Assembly (NCBI GenBank): GCA_019694155.1
Contig: JAIBCN010000038.1
Location: 1-64,000 of the forward strand
Reading direction: 5' to 3'
DNA length: 64,000 bases
DNA from: Vicinamibacteria bacterium
Lineage (GTDB): Bacteria > Acidobacteriota > Vicinamibacteria > Fen-336 > JAGNNV01
The notes under the pieces were generated by a model that did no database searches, was not told the origin of the DNA, and saw nothing but the letters and a program-made list of their open reading frames with translations. The stretch's first letter is position 1. Each line of letters starts with the position of its first letter. The translations under genes were made by a program, and so were the position numbers. Positions 9,467 to 18,303 of the stretch are shown here, piece by piece.

Positions 9467-12400
9467 ATGTATTGCGAGCTCCATGCATCGTCCGCTTTCT
9501 CATTCCTGAGAGGGTCTTCGAGCCCCGAGGATCTGGTGGCTCAGGCCGTCCGGACGGGACACGAAGCCGTGGGTCTCGCCGATCGGGACGGCCTGGCCGG
9601 GGCTCCACGGTTCTTCCAGGCCGCGAAGAAGGCGGGCCTCCGACCCATCGTGGGCGCCGAGGTCTCGCTGCCGGGTGACTCACTCGTGACGCTGCTCGTA
9701 GAGAACCGGGAGGGTTATCGCAACCTCAGCCGCCTCCTCACCGCGCGCGCCAGGGGCGGGGTGAACGAGTGGAGCGCCCCTGGTCCTCTGGCCGGCCGTG
9801 GTTTCGAAGAGCCCGAGCTTCTGAAGGGCCTGGTGGCTCTGGCCTCCGAGGCTTCTGTCCTGGATGCGCTGATCCCGCTCTTCGGCAGGTACCGGACTTT
9901 CGTCGAAGTGCAGCGGCATCTCACCCGGGAGAGCCATGGGCATGCGTTCGGCCTCTTCGACCTGGCCGAGTCGCGCGGCCTGCGCGCCATAGCCACGAAC
10001 GGCGTTCTTCATGCGAAGCCGCAGGGGCGGCGTCTGGTCGATGTCTTCACCTGCCTCCGGAATCACACCACTCTGTCGCGCGCGGGACGCCTGCTTTCGG
10101 AGAACGCCGAGCGTCATCTCAAGCGCCCGACCGACATGGCCGCGCTCTTCGCCGACCGGCCCGACGTCCTTCGCAACACCGAGGCCCTGTCCGATCGATT
10201 GCGCTTCACCCTGAGCGATCTCGGCTATCGCTTTCCCGATTACCCGCTGCCTCCGGGGGAGACGAACGATTCATTCCTCCGCGCCATCACCGAGGCGGGA
10301 GCGAGGAACCGTTATCGGCCGTATCACGACAAGGCCCGCGCGCAGATCGAGAAGGAGCTCGGCGTCATCGCCAAGCTCGGCCTCGCCGGCTACTTCCTCA
10401 TCGTGTGGGACCTCATGCAGTTCTGCAAGGCGGAAGGCATCCTTGCTCAGGGCCGCGGTTCGGCCGCGAACAGCGCGGTCTGCTACAGCCTCGGCATCAC
10501 CGCGGTCGATCCGGTGGGCATGGAGTTGCTGTTCGAGCGCTTCCTTTCCGAAGAGCGCGGCGAGTGGCCGGACATCGACATCGATCTGCCTTCGGGCGAT
10601 CGGCGCGAGAAGGTCATTCAGCACGTCTACAAGAAGTACGGCCCGCACGGCGCAGCCATGACCGCGAACGTCATCACCTATCGCGAGAAGAGCGCGTCGC
10701 GCGAGATCGGCAAGGTGCTCGAACTGCCCGACGATGTGGTCGACAACGTGTCCCGGCAGATGCGGCGTTTCGAATGGCACGACACGAAAGACACCTTCGA
10801 CGCGCGCCTCGAACGCGCGGGCGTCGACCGCTCGGACCTCCGGCTGAAAGTCTTTGCGCGTCTCTTCCACGACATTCAGGACCTGCCCCGCCATCTCGGC
10901 CAGCACTCGGGCGGGATGATCGTGGCCCAGGGCCGCCTCGATGAAGTGGTGCCGCTCCAGCCCGCGTCGATGCCGGGGCGCACCATCGTGCAGTGGGACA
11001 AGGAGGACTGCGCCGACCTCGGCATCATCAAGGTCGACCTCCTCGGCCTCGGCATGATGGCGGCGCTCCAGGACACCATCTCCATTCTTTCGAGCACGGG
11101 CGTCGAGATCGACATCGCGCACCTGCCGGCAAACGATCCCAAGACCTACGCGCAGATATGCGCCGCCGACACCGTGGGTGTTTTTCAGATCGAGAGCCGC
11201 GCGCAGATGGCGACATTGCCGCGGATGAAGCCCGATCATTTCTACGATCTCGTGGTCGAAGTGGCGATCATCCGCCCCGGCCCCATCGTGGGGCAGATGG
11301 TTCATCCCTATCTCGATCGGCGCGCGGGGAGGAAGCCGGTCGAGTATCCGCATCCCTCCCTCGAGCCCATCCTGAAGCGGACCCTCGGCGTGCCTTTGTT
11401 CCAGGAGCAGTTGCTGCGCATGGCCATGACCGTCGCCGGTTTCACCGGCGGCGAGGCTGAGGAACTCCGGCGCGCCATGGGCTTCAAGCGGTCCGAGAAG
11501 CGCATGGCCGAGATCGAGGCCAAGCTGCGGACGGGGATGGGGAGGAACGGCATCGAGGGCGCGGTGCAGGATCAGATCGTGAAGTCGATCGCGTCCTTCG
11601 CGCTGTACGGCTTCCCGGAGTCGCACGCGGCGAGCTTCGCGCTCATCGCTTACGCGAGCGCGTATCTCCGCGCCCACCATCACGCCGCCTTCGTCTGCGC
11701 GCTTCTGAACAACCAGCCCATGGGCTTCTATCACCCGATGACCCTGGTGAAGGACGCGCAGCGGCACGGGGTGAAGTTCCTGCCCGTGGACGTGACGAAG
11801 AGCGAAGTCGTCTGCACGCTGGAAGGCGGCCCCGTTCGGGTGGGCTTGAACTACGTCACGAGTCTCCGGGCGCCGGCCGCCGCGCTGATCGTCGAGGAGC
11901 GCGCGCGCCGCCCGTTCGCCTCCATCGAGGACTTCGCCCGCCGCACGAAACTCCACGCCGACGAGTTGGAACGGCTGGCCTCCATCGGAGCCCTCGCCCC
12001 CTTCGACCGCACCCGCAGAGACGCCTTGTGGCAAGTCGCGGCGCTGGGTCGGTCGCCCGGGCCGTTGTTCGACACATCGTCATTGCGACCGGGCGAAGCC
12101 ATCTCCCCCCTCCCTCCCATGTCCACTCTCGACCGCCTGCGCGCCGACATCATGGGGACCGACCTCACCATCGGCCCGCATCCGGTCGCCCGCTTCCGCG
12201 ACATGCTGAAGCAGGCCGCCGTCCTCCGCGCCGTCGATCTTCCCCACCGCCGTGACGGCGACTTCGTCCGGGTGGCGGGCGCCGTCATCTGCCGGCAGCG
12301 CCCGGGCACGGCCAAGGGCTTCCTCTTCCTCACCCTCGAAGACGAAACCGGCCTCGTCAACGTTATCGTCCGCCCCGATCAGTTCGATCGCTTCCGGAAG

Positions 12401-12544
12401 CTGCTCACCGACGCCCCGCTTCTCCGCGTCGACGGCGTTCTTCAGTCGAAAGAGGGAACCACCGTACGGGCCATGAATGTGAGCCTCATCAACGAAGAGC
12501 CGGAAGAAGCTCTGCCGGAAATTCCCGTGCGGAGCTTCCGATAA
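9467..12544 (+). CDS. dnaE2: Error-prone DNA polymerase DnaE2 (ImuC)
   Basis: This 1025-residue C-family polymerase opens with a PHP domain (MYCELHASSAFSFLRGSSSPEDL), which matches DnaE2 rather than the replicative DnaE1. It then has the palm with the catalytic aspartates in EWPDIDIDLPSGDRREKV, fingers, and a C-terminal OB-fold (GFLFLTLEDETGLVNVIV). DnaE2 copies over damaged DNA and usually works with ImuA and ImuB in an SOS-controlled cassette. Neither partner is encoded next to it here, and I found no LexA-like box in the 160-bp region it shares with the divergent E1 gene. The start at 9467 fits the family N-terminus. The gene is complete and intact. Confidence 0.95.
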   Translation: MYCELHASSAFSFLRGSSSPEDLVAQAVRTGHEAVGLADRDGLAGAPRFFQAAKKAGLRPIVGAEVSLPGDSLVTLLVENREGYRNLSRLLTARARGGVNEWSAPGPLAGRGFEEPELLKGLVALASEASVLDALIPLFGRYRTFVEVQRHLTRESHGHAFGLFDLAESRGLRAIATNGVLHAKPQGRRLVDVFTCLRNHTTLSRAGRLLSENAERHLKRPTDMAALFADRPDVLRNTEALSDRLRFTLSDLGYRFPDYPLPPGETNDSFLRAITEAGARNRYRPYHDKARAQIEKELGVIAKLGLAGYFLIVWDLMQFCKAEGILAQGRGSAANSAVCYSLGITAVDPVGMELLFERFLSEERGEWPDIDIDLPSGDRREKVIQHVYKKYGPHGAAMTANVITYREKSASREIGKVLELPDDVVDNVSRQMRRFEWHDTKDTFDARLERAGVDRSDLRLKVFARLFHDIQDLPRHLGQHSGGMIVAQGRLDEVVPLQPASMPGRTIVQWDKEDCADLGIIKVDLLGLGMMAALQDTISILSSTGVEIDIAHLPANDPKTYAQICAADTVGVFQIESRAQMATLPRMKPDHFYDLVVEVAIIRPGPIVGQMVHPYLDRRAGRKPVEYPHPSLEPILKRTLGVPLFQEQLLRMAMTVAGFTGGEAEELRRAMGFKRSEKRMAEIEAKLRTGMGRNGIEGAVQDQIVKSIASFALYGFPESHAASFALIAYASAYLRAHHHAAFVCALLNNQPMGFYHPMTLVKDAQRHGVKFLPVDVTKSEVVCTLEGGPVRVGLNYVTSLRAPAAALIVEERARRPFASIEDFARRTKLHADELERLASIGALAPFDRTRRDALWQVAALGRSPGPLFDTSSLRPGEAISPLPPMSTLDRLRADIMGTDLTIGPHPVARFRDMLKQAAVLRAVDLPHRRDGDFVRVAGAVICRQRPGTAKGFLFLTLEDETGLVNVIVRPDQFDRFRKLLTDAPLLRVDGVLQSKEGTTVRAMNVSLINEEPEEALPEIPVRSFR

Positions 12545-12569
12545 ACCATTCACATGCCATACAAATGGT
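12545..12569. promoter_or_regulatory. Inverted repeat before vapBC, possible autoregulatory operator
   Basis: ACCATT and AATGGT form perfect 6-bp arms around 13 bases, 12 bp before the antitoxin ATG. AbrB-fold antitoxins commonly bind such palindromes to repress their own operon. The assignment rests on position and symmetry only. Confidence 0.45.
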
Positions 12570-12580
12570 AGACTCATGCC

Positions 12581-12835
12581 ATGAAGACGACCGTCGACAA
12601 GGCGGGCCGGGTGGTCATTCCCGCGACGATCCGGGAGAGGGCCGGCCTGACTCCGGGCGTCGAGATCGACGTGCGCTTGAGCGAGAGCGGCGACATCACC
12701 ATCTCCCGGCCGGTTCCGCCTCCGAAGCTCGTGAAGCTCGGGGGCGTTACCGTCGTGCGGGCGCAGACGAAGAACCCGCCGAAGCTCGACGTCGACAAGC
12801 TGATCCGCGAGGAGAGAGACCGCTGGCCCCTGTGA
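12581..12835 (+). CDS. VapB-type antitoxin with AbrB/MazE fold
   Basis: The 84-residue protein starts MKTTVDKAGRVVIPATIRER, the standard beginning of the SpoVT-AbrB swapped-hairpin DNA-binding domain. Its C-terminal half (KNPPKLDVDKLIREERDRW) is basic and acidic, as expected of a toxin-wrapping tail. Its stop overlaps the toxin start by four bases (GTGA), the usual arrangement for a toxin-antitoxin pair. It should neutralise the PIN-domain toxin and, with it, repress the operon. No good Shine-Dalgarno sequence precedes the ATG. Confidence 0.9.
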   Translation: MKTTVDKAGRVVIPATIRERAGLTPGVEIDVRLSESGDITISRPVPPPKLVKLGGVTVVRAQTKNPPKLDVDKLIREERDRWPL

Positions 12836-13290
12836 AGAAGGTCTTTCTCGACACCAACGTCTTCGTGTCGGGTCTCCTCGACGTTTCCCCCGATTCCCCG
12901 TGCCGCTCCATCCTCGAGGCCCTCGGGTCGCGGCGGCTGCGCTCGTGCGTGACCGCCTGGCACTGCTGTCTCGAGTTCTTCTCGGTGACGACGCGCCTCC
13001 CTCCCGAATATCGTCTCTCCGCGGAGGACGCCATCAGCCTTCTGACCGAGCATGTCTTCGACCGGGTCCGGGTCGAAGGCCTTCCGGTCGAGGATTCGAT
13101 CTCCTGGCTGAAGCGGCTCCGCGGGTCGGAGGCCCGCGGCGGGCTCGTCTACGACGCTCATCTGGCCGACATCGCCCGCCGTGCCGGCTGCGCCCTCCTG
13201 GTGACGAGCAACCCCTCCCATTTCCGGCAGGTCGCTCCGCACGGGATCGAAATCCTCAGTCCGACGCAGTTCATCGACCGCATGGTGTGA
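12832..13290 (+). CDS. VapC-type toxin, PIN-domain ribonuclease
   Basis: The 152-residue PIN protein starts KKVFLDTNVFVSGLLD, with the first catalytic aspartate in FLDTNVF. A conserved glutamate follows in WHCCLEFFSV and a third acid in YDAHLADIA. The last motif reads TSNPSHF. PIN toxins cut tRNA, rRNA or mRNA in a metal-dependent way; the target is not predictable. The GTG start at 12832 is set by the GTGA overlap with the antitoxin gene; the much longer frame upstream merely runs through the antitoxin. The module could stabilise this region or act in stress, as is usual for chromosomal VapBC pairs. Confidence 0.88.
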   Translation: MKKVFLDTNVFVSGLLDVSPDSPCRSILEALGSRRLRSCVTAWHCCLEFFSVTTRLPPEYRLSAEDAISLLTEHVFDRVRVEGLPVEDSISWLKRLRGSEARGGLVYDAHLADIARRAGCALLVTSNPSHFRQVAPHGIEILSPTQFIDRMV

Positions 13291-13297
13291 CTTTCAA

Positions 13298-14677
13298 ATG
13301 ACCAAATTCCGATCCGTCTTCGCGTGCCAGGCCTGCGGCTTCCAGAGCTCGAAGTGGCTTGGGCGCTGCCCCGAGTGCGGCGACTGGAACACCTTCGTCG
13401 AAGAGCGCGAGGAAATCCAGAGCGCCAAGGCCGCCAAACAGCAGCGCACTCTTTCCGAGACCCTGGCCAGGCCCAAGCCTTACGAAGCGGTCGACGCCGG
13501 CGACGCGCCCCGCTTTCCCTCGGGCATCGGCGAGTTCGATCGCGTTCTCGGCGGGGGTGTCGTGCCCGGGTCGCTCGTCCTCATCGGCGGCGAGCCGGGC
13601 ATCGGCAAGAGCACGCTGCTCCTGCAGGTGGCTCAGCTCCTCGCCCGGACCGGCGGCGCCGTGTTGTACGTGTCGGGCGAGGAGTCCGAACGTCAGATCA
13701 AGCTTCGCGGCGATCGCCTGGGCCTCGGGGGCGGCGCGCTCTTCCTCATGTCGGAGACTTCGCTCGAGAACATCCTCGAGCAGGTCGATGTGATGAAACC
13801 CTCATCCCTCGTCATCGACTCCGTCCAGACGATCTACTCCTCCAAGTTCGCCTCCGCGCCCGGGTCGATCTCGCAGGTCCGCGAGGTGGCGACCCAGCTG
13901 CTGTTCCTGGCCAAGGCCCGCGGCATCACCACGTTCATCATCGGCCATGTGACGAAGGACGGGTCGCTCGCCGGCCCGAAGTCGCTCGAGCACATTGTGG
14001 ACACCGTCCTCTACTTCGAAGGCCAGAAGAACCACCACCATCGCGTGGTCCGCGCGGTGAAGAACCGCTTCGGCTCGATCAGCGAACTCGGGGTGTTCGA
14101 GATGACGGGGGCGGGCCTGATCCCTGTCTCGAACCCGTCCGCGCTCTTTCTATCCGAGCGGCTGCCCGGGTCCCCGGGCTCCGCAGTGGTGGCGACGGTC
14201 GAAGGCACGCGCACCATGCTCGTGGAAGTGCAGGCGCTCGTGACCAGCGCTTCCTTCGGCAGCCCGAGGCGCATGGCCCTGGGCCTCGACCGCGATCGCA
14301 CCTCGCTGCTCCTCGCGGTTCTGGAAAAGCGAGCGGGCTATCCGCTCGCGGATCAGGACGTTCACGTGAGCGTGGTGGGCGGGCTCGAGGTGGAAGAGCC
14401 CGCGGTCGACCTTGGCATCGCGGCCGCCGTCATCTCTTCGTTCACCAACAAGCCCGTGCCGGAAAAGACCGCGGTGTTTGGCGAGATCGGCCTCGGCGGG
14501 GAGCTGCGGTCCGCGGGCCAGGCCGCCTTGAGGCTGCGTGAGATCGCGCAGATGGGCTTCGAGCGCTGTGTCATCCCCGCGGCGGGCGGGGCCATCTCGC
14601 CCGCAGACTTCCCGCCGTCGCTCAAGGTCCACGCCGTCCGCACGCTCGACGAAGCCCTGCAGAACATCTTCGACTAG
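13298..14677 (+). CDS. radA: DNA repair protein RadA
   Basis: The 459-residue protein has all the RadA marks. An N-terminal zinc finger (CQACG...CPECG) comes first, followed by a RecA-like ATPase with Walker A GGEPGIGKST near residue 100 and the RadA-specific KNRFG motif. A Lon-like C-terminal domain closes it (DQDVHVSVVGGLEVEEPAVDLGIAAAV). RadA helps recombination by driving branch migration of D-loops. It starts 7 bp after vapC, but is probably independent of it in function. Together with dnaE2 it gives this stretch a DNA-repair flavour. Length and motifs are normal. Confidence 0.97.
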   Translation: MTKFRSVFACQACGFQSSKWLGRCPECGDWNTFVEEREEIQSAKAAKQQRTLSETLARPKPYEAVDAGDAPRFPSGIGEFDRVLGGGVVPGSLVLIGGEPGIGKSTLLLQVAQLLARTGGAVLYVSGEESERQIKLRGDRLGLGGGALFLMSETSLENILEQVDVMKPSSLVIDSVQTIYSSKFASAPGSISQVREVATQLLFLAKARGITTFIIGHVTKDGSLAGPKSLEHIVDTVLYFEGQKNHHHRVVRAVKNRFGSISELGVFEMTGAGLIPVSNPSALFLSERLPGSPGSAVVATVEGTRTMLVEVQALVTSASFGSPRRMALGLDRDRTSLLLAVLEKRAGYPLADQDVHVSVVGGLEVEEPAVDLGIAAAVISSFTNKPVPEKTAVFGEIGLGGELRSAGQAALRLREIAQMGFERCVIPAAGGAISPADFPPSLKVHAVRTLDEALQNIFD

Positions 14678-14712
14678 TCGCAGGGGCTGGCATAGACTCC
14701 GCGGTTCCTTCG

Positions 14713-15906
14713 ATGAACCCCGCACCCTCCAAAGAGCCGCTCTTCACCGGGCCGTTCATCACCATGTGGCTGTTCTCGTTCACGGTGTTCGTGTCCCTCT
14801 TCATGCTCCTGCCCGTGGTTCCCTTTCAGGTGCTTGCCGAGGGCGGCACGGAAACCGAAGCCGGGCTGTTCATGGGACTCCTGACCTACTCGTCGGGGCT
14901 TTCCGCCCTTTTCACGGGCGCCCTTTCCGATCACATCGGGCGCCGGAAGCAGCTCATCATCTGCGCGGTGGCCATCACCGCCTGCGTTCTGCTCTACGGG
15001 GTGCTGCCCACGGTGCCGCGCCTCGTCTTCGTGACGCTGCACGGCGTCTTCTGGTCGGGCCTCCTGCTCGCCTCTTCGGCCCACATCACGAGCGTCATCC
15101 CCGCGACCCGCCGGGCCGAGGGGCTCGGCTACTGGGGAATGGCCTCTCTCCTGGCCGTCACCGTCGCGCCCACCGCCGGGTTCGCCATCTACAAGCTCGG
15201 CTGGGCTGCCTTGTGCCTGTCGGTGGCCGCCATGAACGTAGTCATGGGGCTGATCGCGTGGTCGATTCACGAGAGCCACGTGGGCGCACCGGGCTGGCCC
15301 ACCGCGGGTGAGTTGAAGGCGTCGCTCAACTTCAGCGTGCTCCGGATCTCCCTCGCGCTCTTCCTCTACTCGTTCGCTTTTGGGGCCGTCACGTCGTTTG
15401 CCGCGCTCGCCGCCGATGCCCGTGGGATCGCCCCGCGCGAGATCTTCCTCACCACCATGGCCTTCACCACCTTTCTGTCGAGGCCCGTGCTCTCGCCGTT
15501 TCTCGACCGGCTGGGGCACGTCCGGATGTTCCGCTGGTTCGTGGCCATGATTCCCGTGGGACTCGCGCTGCTCTCCTTCGCTCACACCAAGTGGATGATG
15601 GTGGCTTCCGCCATGATCTTCGGCCTCGCTTACGGGAACTGCCATCCCGCCTTCACCGCCTACATCACGGGGCGGGTGGACGAGCGCGGACGGGGGGGTG
15701 CTTTCGGGGGGATCCTCGCCGCCTTCGACGTGGGAATCGGAACCGGTTCGATCCTCTCCGGCGTCCTGGTCCATCGCTTCGGCTTCGGCGTCGCCTTCGG
15801 CACCGCGACCGCCCTTTCCGCTCTTTCCGTTCCCTATTTCAACTGGGCAAGACCCCGGTTCGAGCGCGATAATTCAGCGGTGGGGAGGCTTCTGATCCAC
15901 CCGTGA
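14713..15906 (+). CDS. MFS transporter
   Basis: The 397-residue integral membrane protein has about twelve hydrophobic segments. It carries the major-facilitator signature between helices 2 and 3 (GALSDHIGRRKQL) and a weaker repeat in the second half. It begins with a short cytoplasmic tail (NPAPSKEPLF) before the first helix. Drug or metabolite efflux by proton antiport is typical for this branch, but no substrate can be assigned. Its stop overlaps the GTG start of queC (GTGA), so the two are translated from one message. A link between the transporter and deazaguanine metabolism is possible but unproven. Confidence 0.88.
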   Translation: MNPAPSKEPLFTGPFITMWLFSFTVFVSLFMLLPVVPFQVLAEGGTETEAGLFMGLLTYSSGLSALFTGALSDHIGRRKQLIICAVAITACVLLYGVLPTVPRLVFVTLHGVFWSGLLLASSAHITSVIPATRRAEGLGYWGMASLLAVTVAPTAGFAIYKLGWAALCLSVAAMNVVMGLIAWSIHESHVGAPGWPTAGELKASLNFSVLRISLALFLYSFAFGAVTSFAALAADARGIAPREIFLTTMAFTTFLSRPVLSPFLDRLGHVRMFRWFVAMIPVGLALLSFAHTKWMMVASAMIFGLAYGNCHPAFTAYITGRVDERGRGGAFGGILAAFDVGIGTGSILSGVLVHRFGFGVAFGTATALSALSVPYFNWARPRFERDNSAVGRLLIHP

Positions 15907-16601
15907 CTTCACCGCGCTCGTCCCGGCCCCTCGCCGTGGTCTGCCTCTCGGGCGGCATGGACTCCGCGGTCACGGCCGCCATGGCCGCCCTGTCTCACGA
16001 TCTCGCTCTGCTCCACGCGAACTACGGGCAGAGGACGGAGTCGCGCGAGCTCTCGAGCTTCGAAGCCCTCGCCGATCACTTCGGCATCGCGGCCGGCCGG
16101 CGCCTGGTGGTCGATTTCACGTCGCTGCGGCAGATCGGGGGCAGCAGCCTCACCGATCCGTCCATCGCCGTGCGCCATGGCGAGCCCGAGGAGGGGGTCG
16201 TGCCCACATCGTACGTGCCCTTCCGCAATGCCCATCTTCTCGCCGCGTCCACCAGCTGGGCCGAGGTGATCGGAGCGGCCGCCATTTTCGTGGGAGCGGT
16301 CGAGGCGGATTCCTCAGGGTACCCCGATTGCAGGCCCGCGTTCTTCCATGCCTTCGCGGAGGCCATCCGGCTCGGCACCCGCGCGGACACCCGCATCTCC
16401 ATCGAAACACCGGTCATTTCGATGAGCAAGGCGGAGATCATCCAGCGCGGCCTGGCCTTGTCCGTCCCATTCGAGCTCACCTGGTCCTGCTACGAGGCCA
16501 ACAAGGAGGCCTGCGGCGCCTGCGAGAGCTGCCGCCTCCGCCTGGCCGCCTTCGAGAAGGCGGGAGCCCGCGACCCGATTCGGTACCGTGCGAACGACTA
16601 G
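15903..16601 (+). CDS. queC: 7-cyano-7-deazaguanine synthase QueC
   Basis: The 232-residue enzyme converts 7-carboxy-7-deazaguanine to preQ0 with ATP and ammonia, a step towards queuosine in tRNA. It has the PP-loop SGGMDS near residue 16 and the zinc-binding cysteines in the C-terminal WSCYEANKEACGACESC segment. The start is GTG, set by the 4-base overlap with the MFS gene. The other genes of the pathway (queD, queE, queF, tgt) are not in the window. Length is usual for the family. Confidence 0.95.
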   Translation: MTSPRSSRPLAVVCLSGGMDSAVTAAMAALSHDLALLHANYGQRTESRELSSFEALADHFGIAAGRRLVVDFTSLRQIGGSSLTDPSIAVRHGEPEEGVVPTSYVPFRNAHLLAASTSWAEVIGAAAIFVGAVEADSSGYPDCRPAFFHAFAEAIRLGTRADTRISIETPVISMSKAEIIQRGLALSVPFELTWSCYEANKEACGACESCRLRLAAFEKAGARDPIRYRAND

Positions 16602-16640
16602 AATGCGCCTGGCGTCCAGACAATCGAACAGGAGAACCTC

Positions 16641-17552
16641 ATGAAACGCATACTGATGGCCTTCGCGGCCCTGCTCATTTCCGCCTCGATGGCCTCCGCC
16701 CAGACCGGCGGGGTTCGGGGCAAGATCCTCGACGACGCGGGGAAGCCGCTCGAAGGGGTTGCGGTCAAGATGGAGTTCCAGGGCGGCATGAACCTGGCCT
16801 TCGACACCAAGACCAACAAGAAGGGTGAGTTCATGCAGATCGGGCTCCGGCCGGGCAACTGGAAGTTCACCTTCACCAAGGAAGGGTTCCAGGTCTTCGC
16901 CGCGCCCATGCGGATCACGCTCGGGGAGGCCACCGTCCTTCCCGACACCAAGCTCGTCTCGGGGAAGGCGGCGGCCGCCGCGGGTGCTGAGGATATCCAG
17001 AAGACCTTCGCGGAAGCCGTGGCGAAGCTGCAGGCCCAGGACTTCGACGGAGCCATCGCCGCGTTCGACGCGATGATCGTCAAGAACCCCTCGCTGGCCG
17101 AAGCGCACTACAACAAAGGGTTCGCTCAATACCAGAAGAAGGAATACGAGGCCGCCGAAGCCACCCTCAAGCGGGCGCTCGAGGTCCGGGCCGACTACAG
17201 CGACGCGCGCGTTCTCCTTTCCAACATCTACTCGAGCCAGGGGCAGAAGGAGAAGGCGATCGAGGTGATGCAGTCGGGGGCCAGCGCCAACGACCCCAAG
17301 CAACTCTTCAACCTCGGCCTCGCCCTGCTGAACAGCGGCAAGACCCAGGAAGCCGCCGAGGCCTTCCTCAAGGTCGAGGCCGCCGAACCGACGAACGCGG
17401 AGGCGCAGTACTACCTAGCGACCGGCGCTCTCAGTTCCGGCCGCACCGAAGAATGCGTGACGCGCCTCGAGAAGTATCTGAGCCTCGGGCCGAAGAACGA
17501 TCAGAACAAGGCCACCGCCGAGGGTCTGCTCGCCGCCCTCAAGAAGAAGTAG
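16641..17552 (+). CDS. Secreted TPR protein with carboxypeptidase-regulatory-like domain
   Basis: The 303-residue protein has a clear signal peptide (MKRILMAFAALLISASMASA). It is followed by a beta-sandwich carboxypeptidase-regulatory-like domain (about 25-110, GVRGKILDDAGKPLEG) and then TPR repeats from about residue 120 to the end, for example SLAEAHYNKGFAQYQKKEYE. Such proteins are periplasmic scaffolds. The first domain is of the same kind as the N-terminal domains of the TonB-dependent receptors elsewhere in the window. An AGGAGAA ribosome site precedes the ATG. The yggS-type gene follows after 16 bp on the same strand. The partner is unknown. Confidence 0.88.
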   Translation: MKRILMAFAALLISASMASAQTGGVRGKILDDAGKPLEGVAVKMEFQGGMNLAFDTKTNKKGEFMQIGLRPGNWKFTFTKEGFQVFAAPMRITLGEATVLPDTKLVSGKAAAAAGAEDIQKTFAEAVAKLQAQDFDGAIAAFDAMIVKNPSLAEAHYNKGFAQYQKKEYEAAEATLKRALEVRADYSDARVLLSNIYSSQGQKEKAIEVMQSGASANDPKQLFNLGLALLNSGKTQEAAEAFLKVEAAEPTNAEAQYYLATGALSSGRTEECVTRLEKYLSLGPKNDQNKATAEGLLAALKKK

Positions 17553-17568
17553 GGAACCCCTTCGAACC

Positions 17569-18279
17569 TTGGACATCGCGGCCCGCCTCGACGCCGTCCG
17601 CGGACGCATCGCGGCGGCGGCCGGGCGTGCGGGCCGCGATCCGCTTTCCGTCACCCTGGTGGCGGTGAGCAAGTTCCACCCCGCCTCGGCCATCGAGCAG
17701 GCGTACGCCTGCGGCCAGCGCCACTTCGGGGAGAACCGCGTGCAGGAGGCCGAAGAGAAAAAGCACGGGCTCGAGACCCTCCTGCGGGCCGCCGACCCCC
17801 TCCGCCTCGAACTCATCGGCGCGCTTCAGTCGAACAAGGTCCGGAAAGCCGTGGCCTCGGTCTCGCGCATTCAGTCGATCGACACGAAGGATCTGGGGAC
17901 GAAGGTCGGCCGGGTGGCGGCCGAGATGGGAATCGTGATGCCCGTCCTCGTCCAGGTGGACCTTGCCGGGGAGGCGACCAAGTCGGGAGTTCCCGACGCG
18001 GAACTGCCCGTCGCGCTCGAGGCGCTGCGCGCGGTCGCCGGGATCAGCGTCGACGGCCTGATGGCGATCCCGCCTTTCCTCGAAAATCCCGAGGACGTGC
18101 GGCCCTACTTCAAACGCCTCCGCGAGCTGAGGGATCAGGCGATGACGCGCGGCCTCCTCGCGCGAGGAGAGCTGTCGATGGGTATGAGCCACGACTTCGA
18201 GGCGGCCATCGAGGAGGGAGCGACCATCGTCCGGGTAGGCACGGCGATCTTCGGGGAGCGACCCGCGAAGCCCGCCTGA
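17569..18279 (+). CDS. YggS/PROSC-family PLP-homeostasis protein
   Basis: The 236-residue protein belongs to the YggS family. These are single-domain alanine-racemase-like TIM barrels that bind pyridoxal 5'-phosphate and buffer its level, without a known catalytic reaction. The PLP lysine is K35 in VAVSKFHP. Further family motifs are FGENRVQE, LIGALQSNK and the C-terminal SMGMSHDFEAAI plus VRVGTAIFG. The start is TTG at 17569, the only start that gives the usual N-terminus. It is convergent with the rhomboid-like gene. Confidence 0.95.
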   Translation: MDIAARLDAVRGRIAAAAGRAGRDPLSVTLVAVSKFHPASAIEQAYACGQRHFGENRVQEAEEKKHGLETLLRAADPLRLELIGALQSNKVRKAVASVSRIQSIDTKDLGTKVGRVAAEMGIVMPVLVQVDLAGEATKSGVPDAELPVALEALRAVAGISVDGLMAIPPFLENPEDVRPYFKRLRELRDQAMTRGLLARGELSMGMSHDFEAAIEEGATIVRVGTAIFGERPAKPA

Positions 18280-18303
18280 GGGAGCCCGCGCGGCCCCGGG
18301 GCT

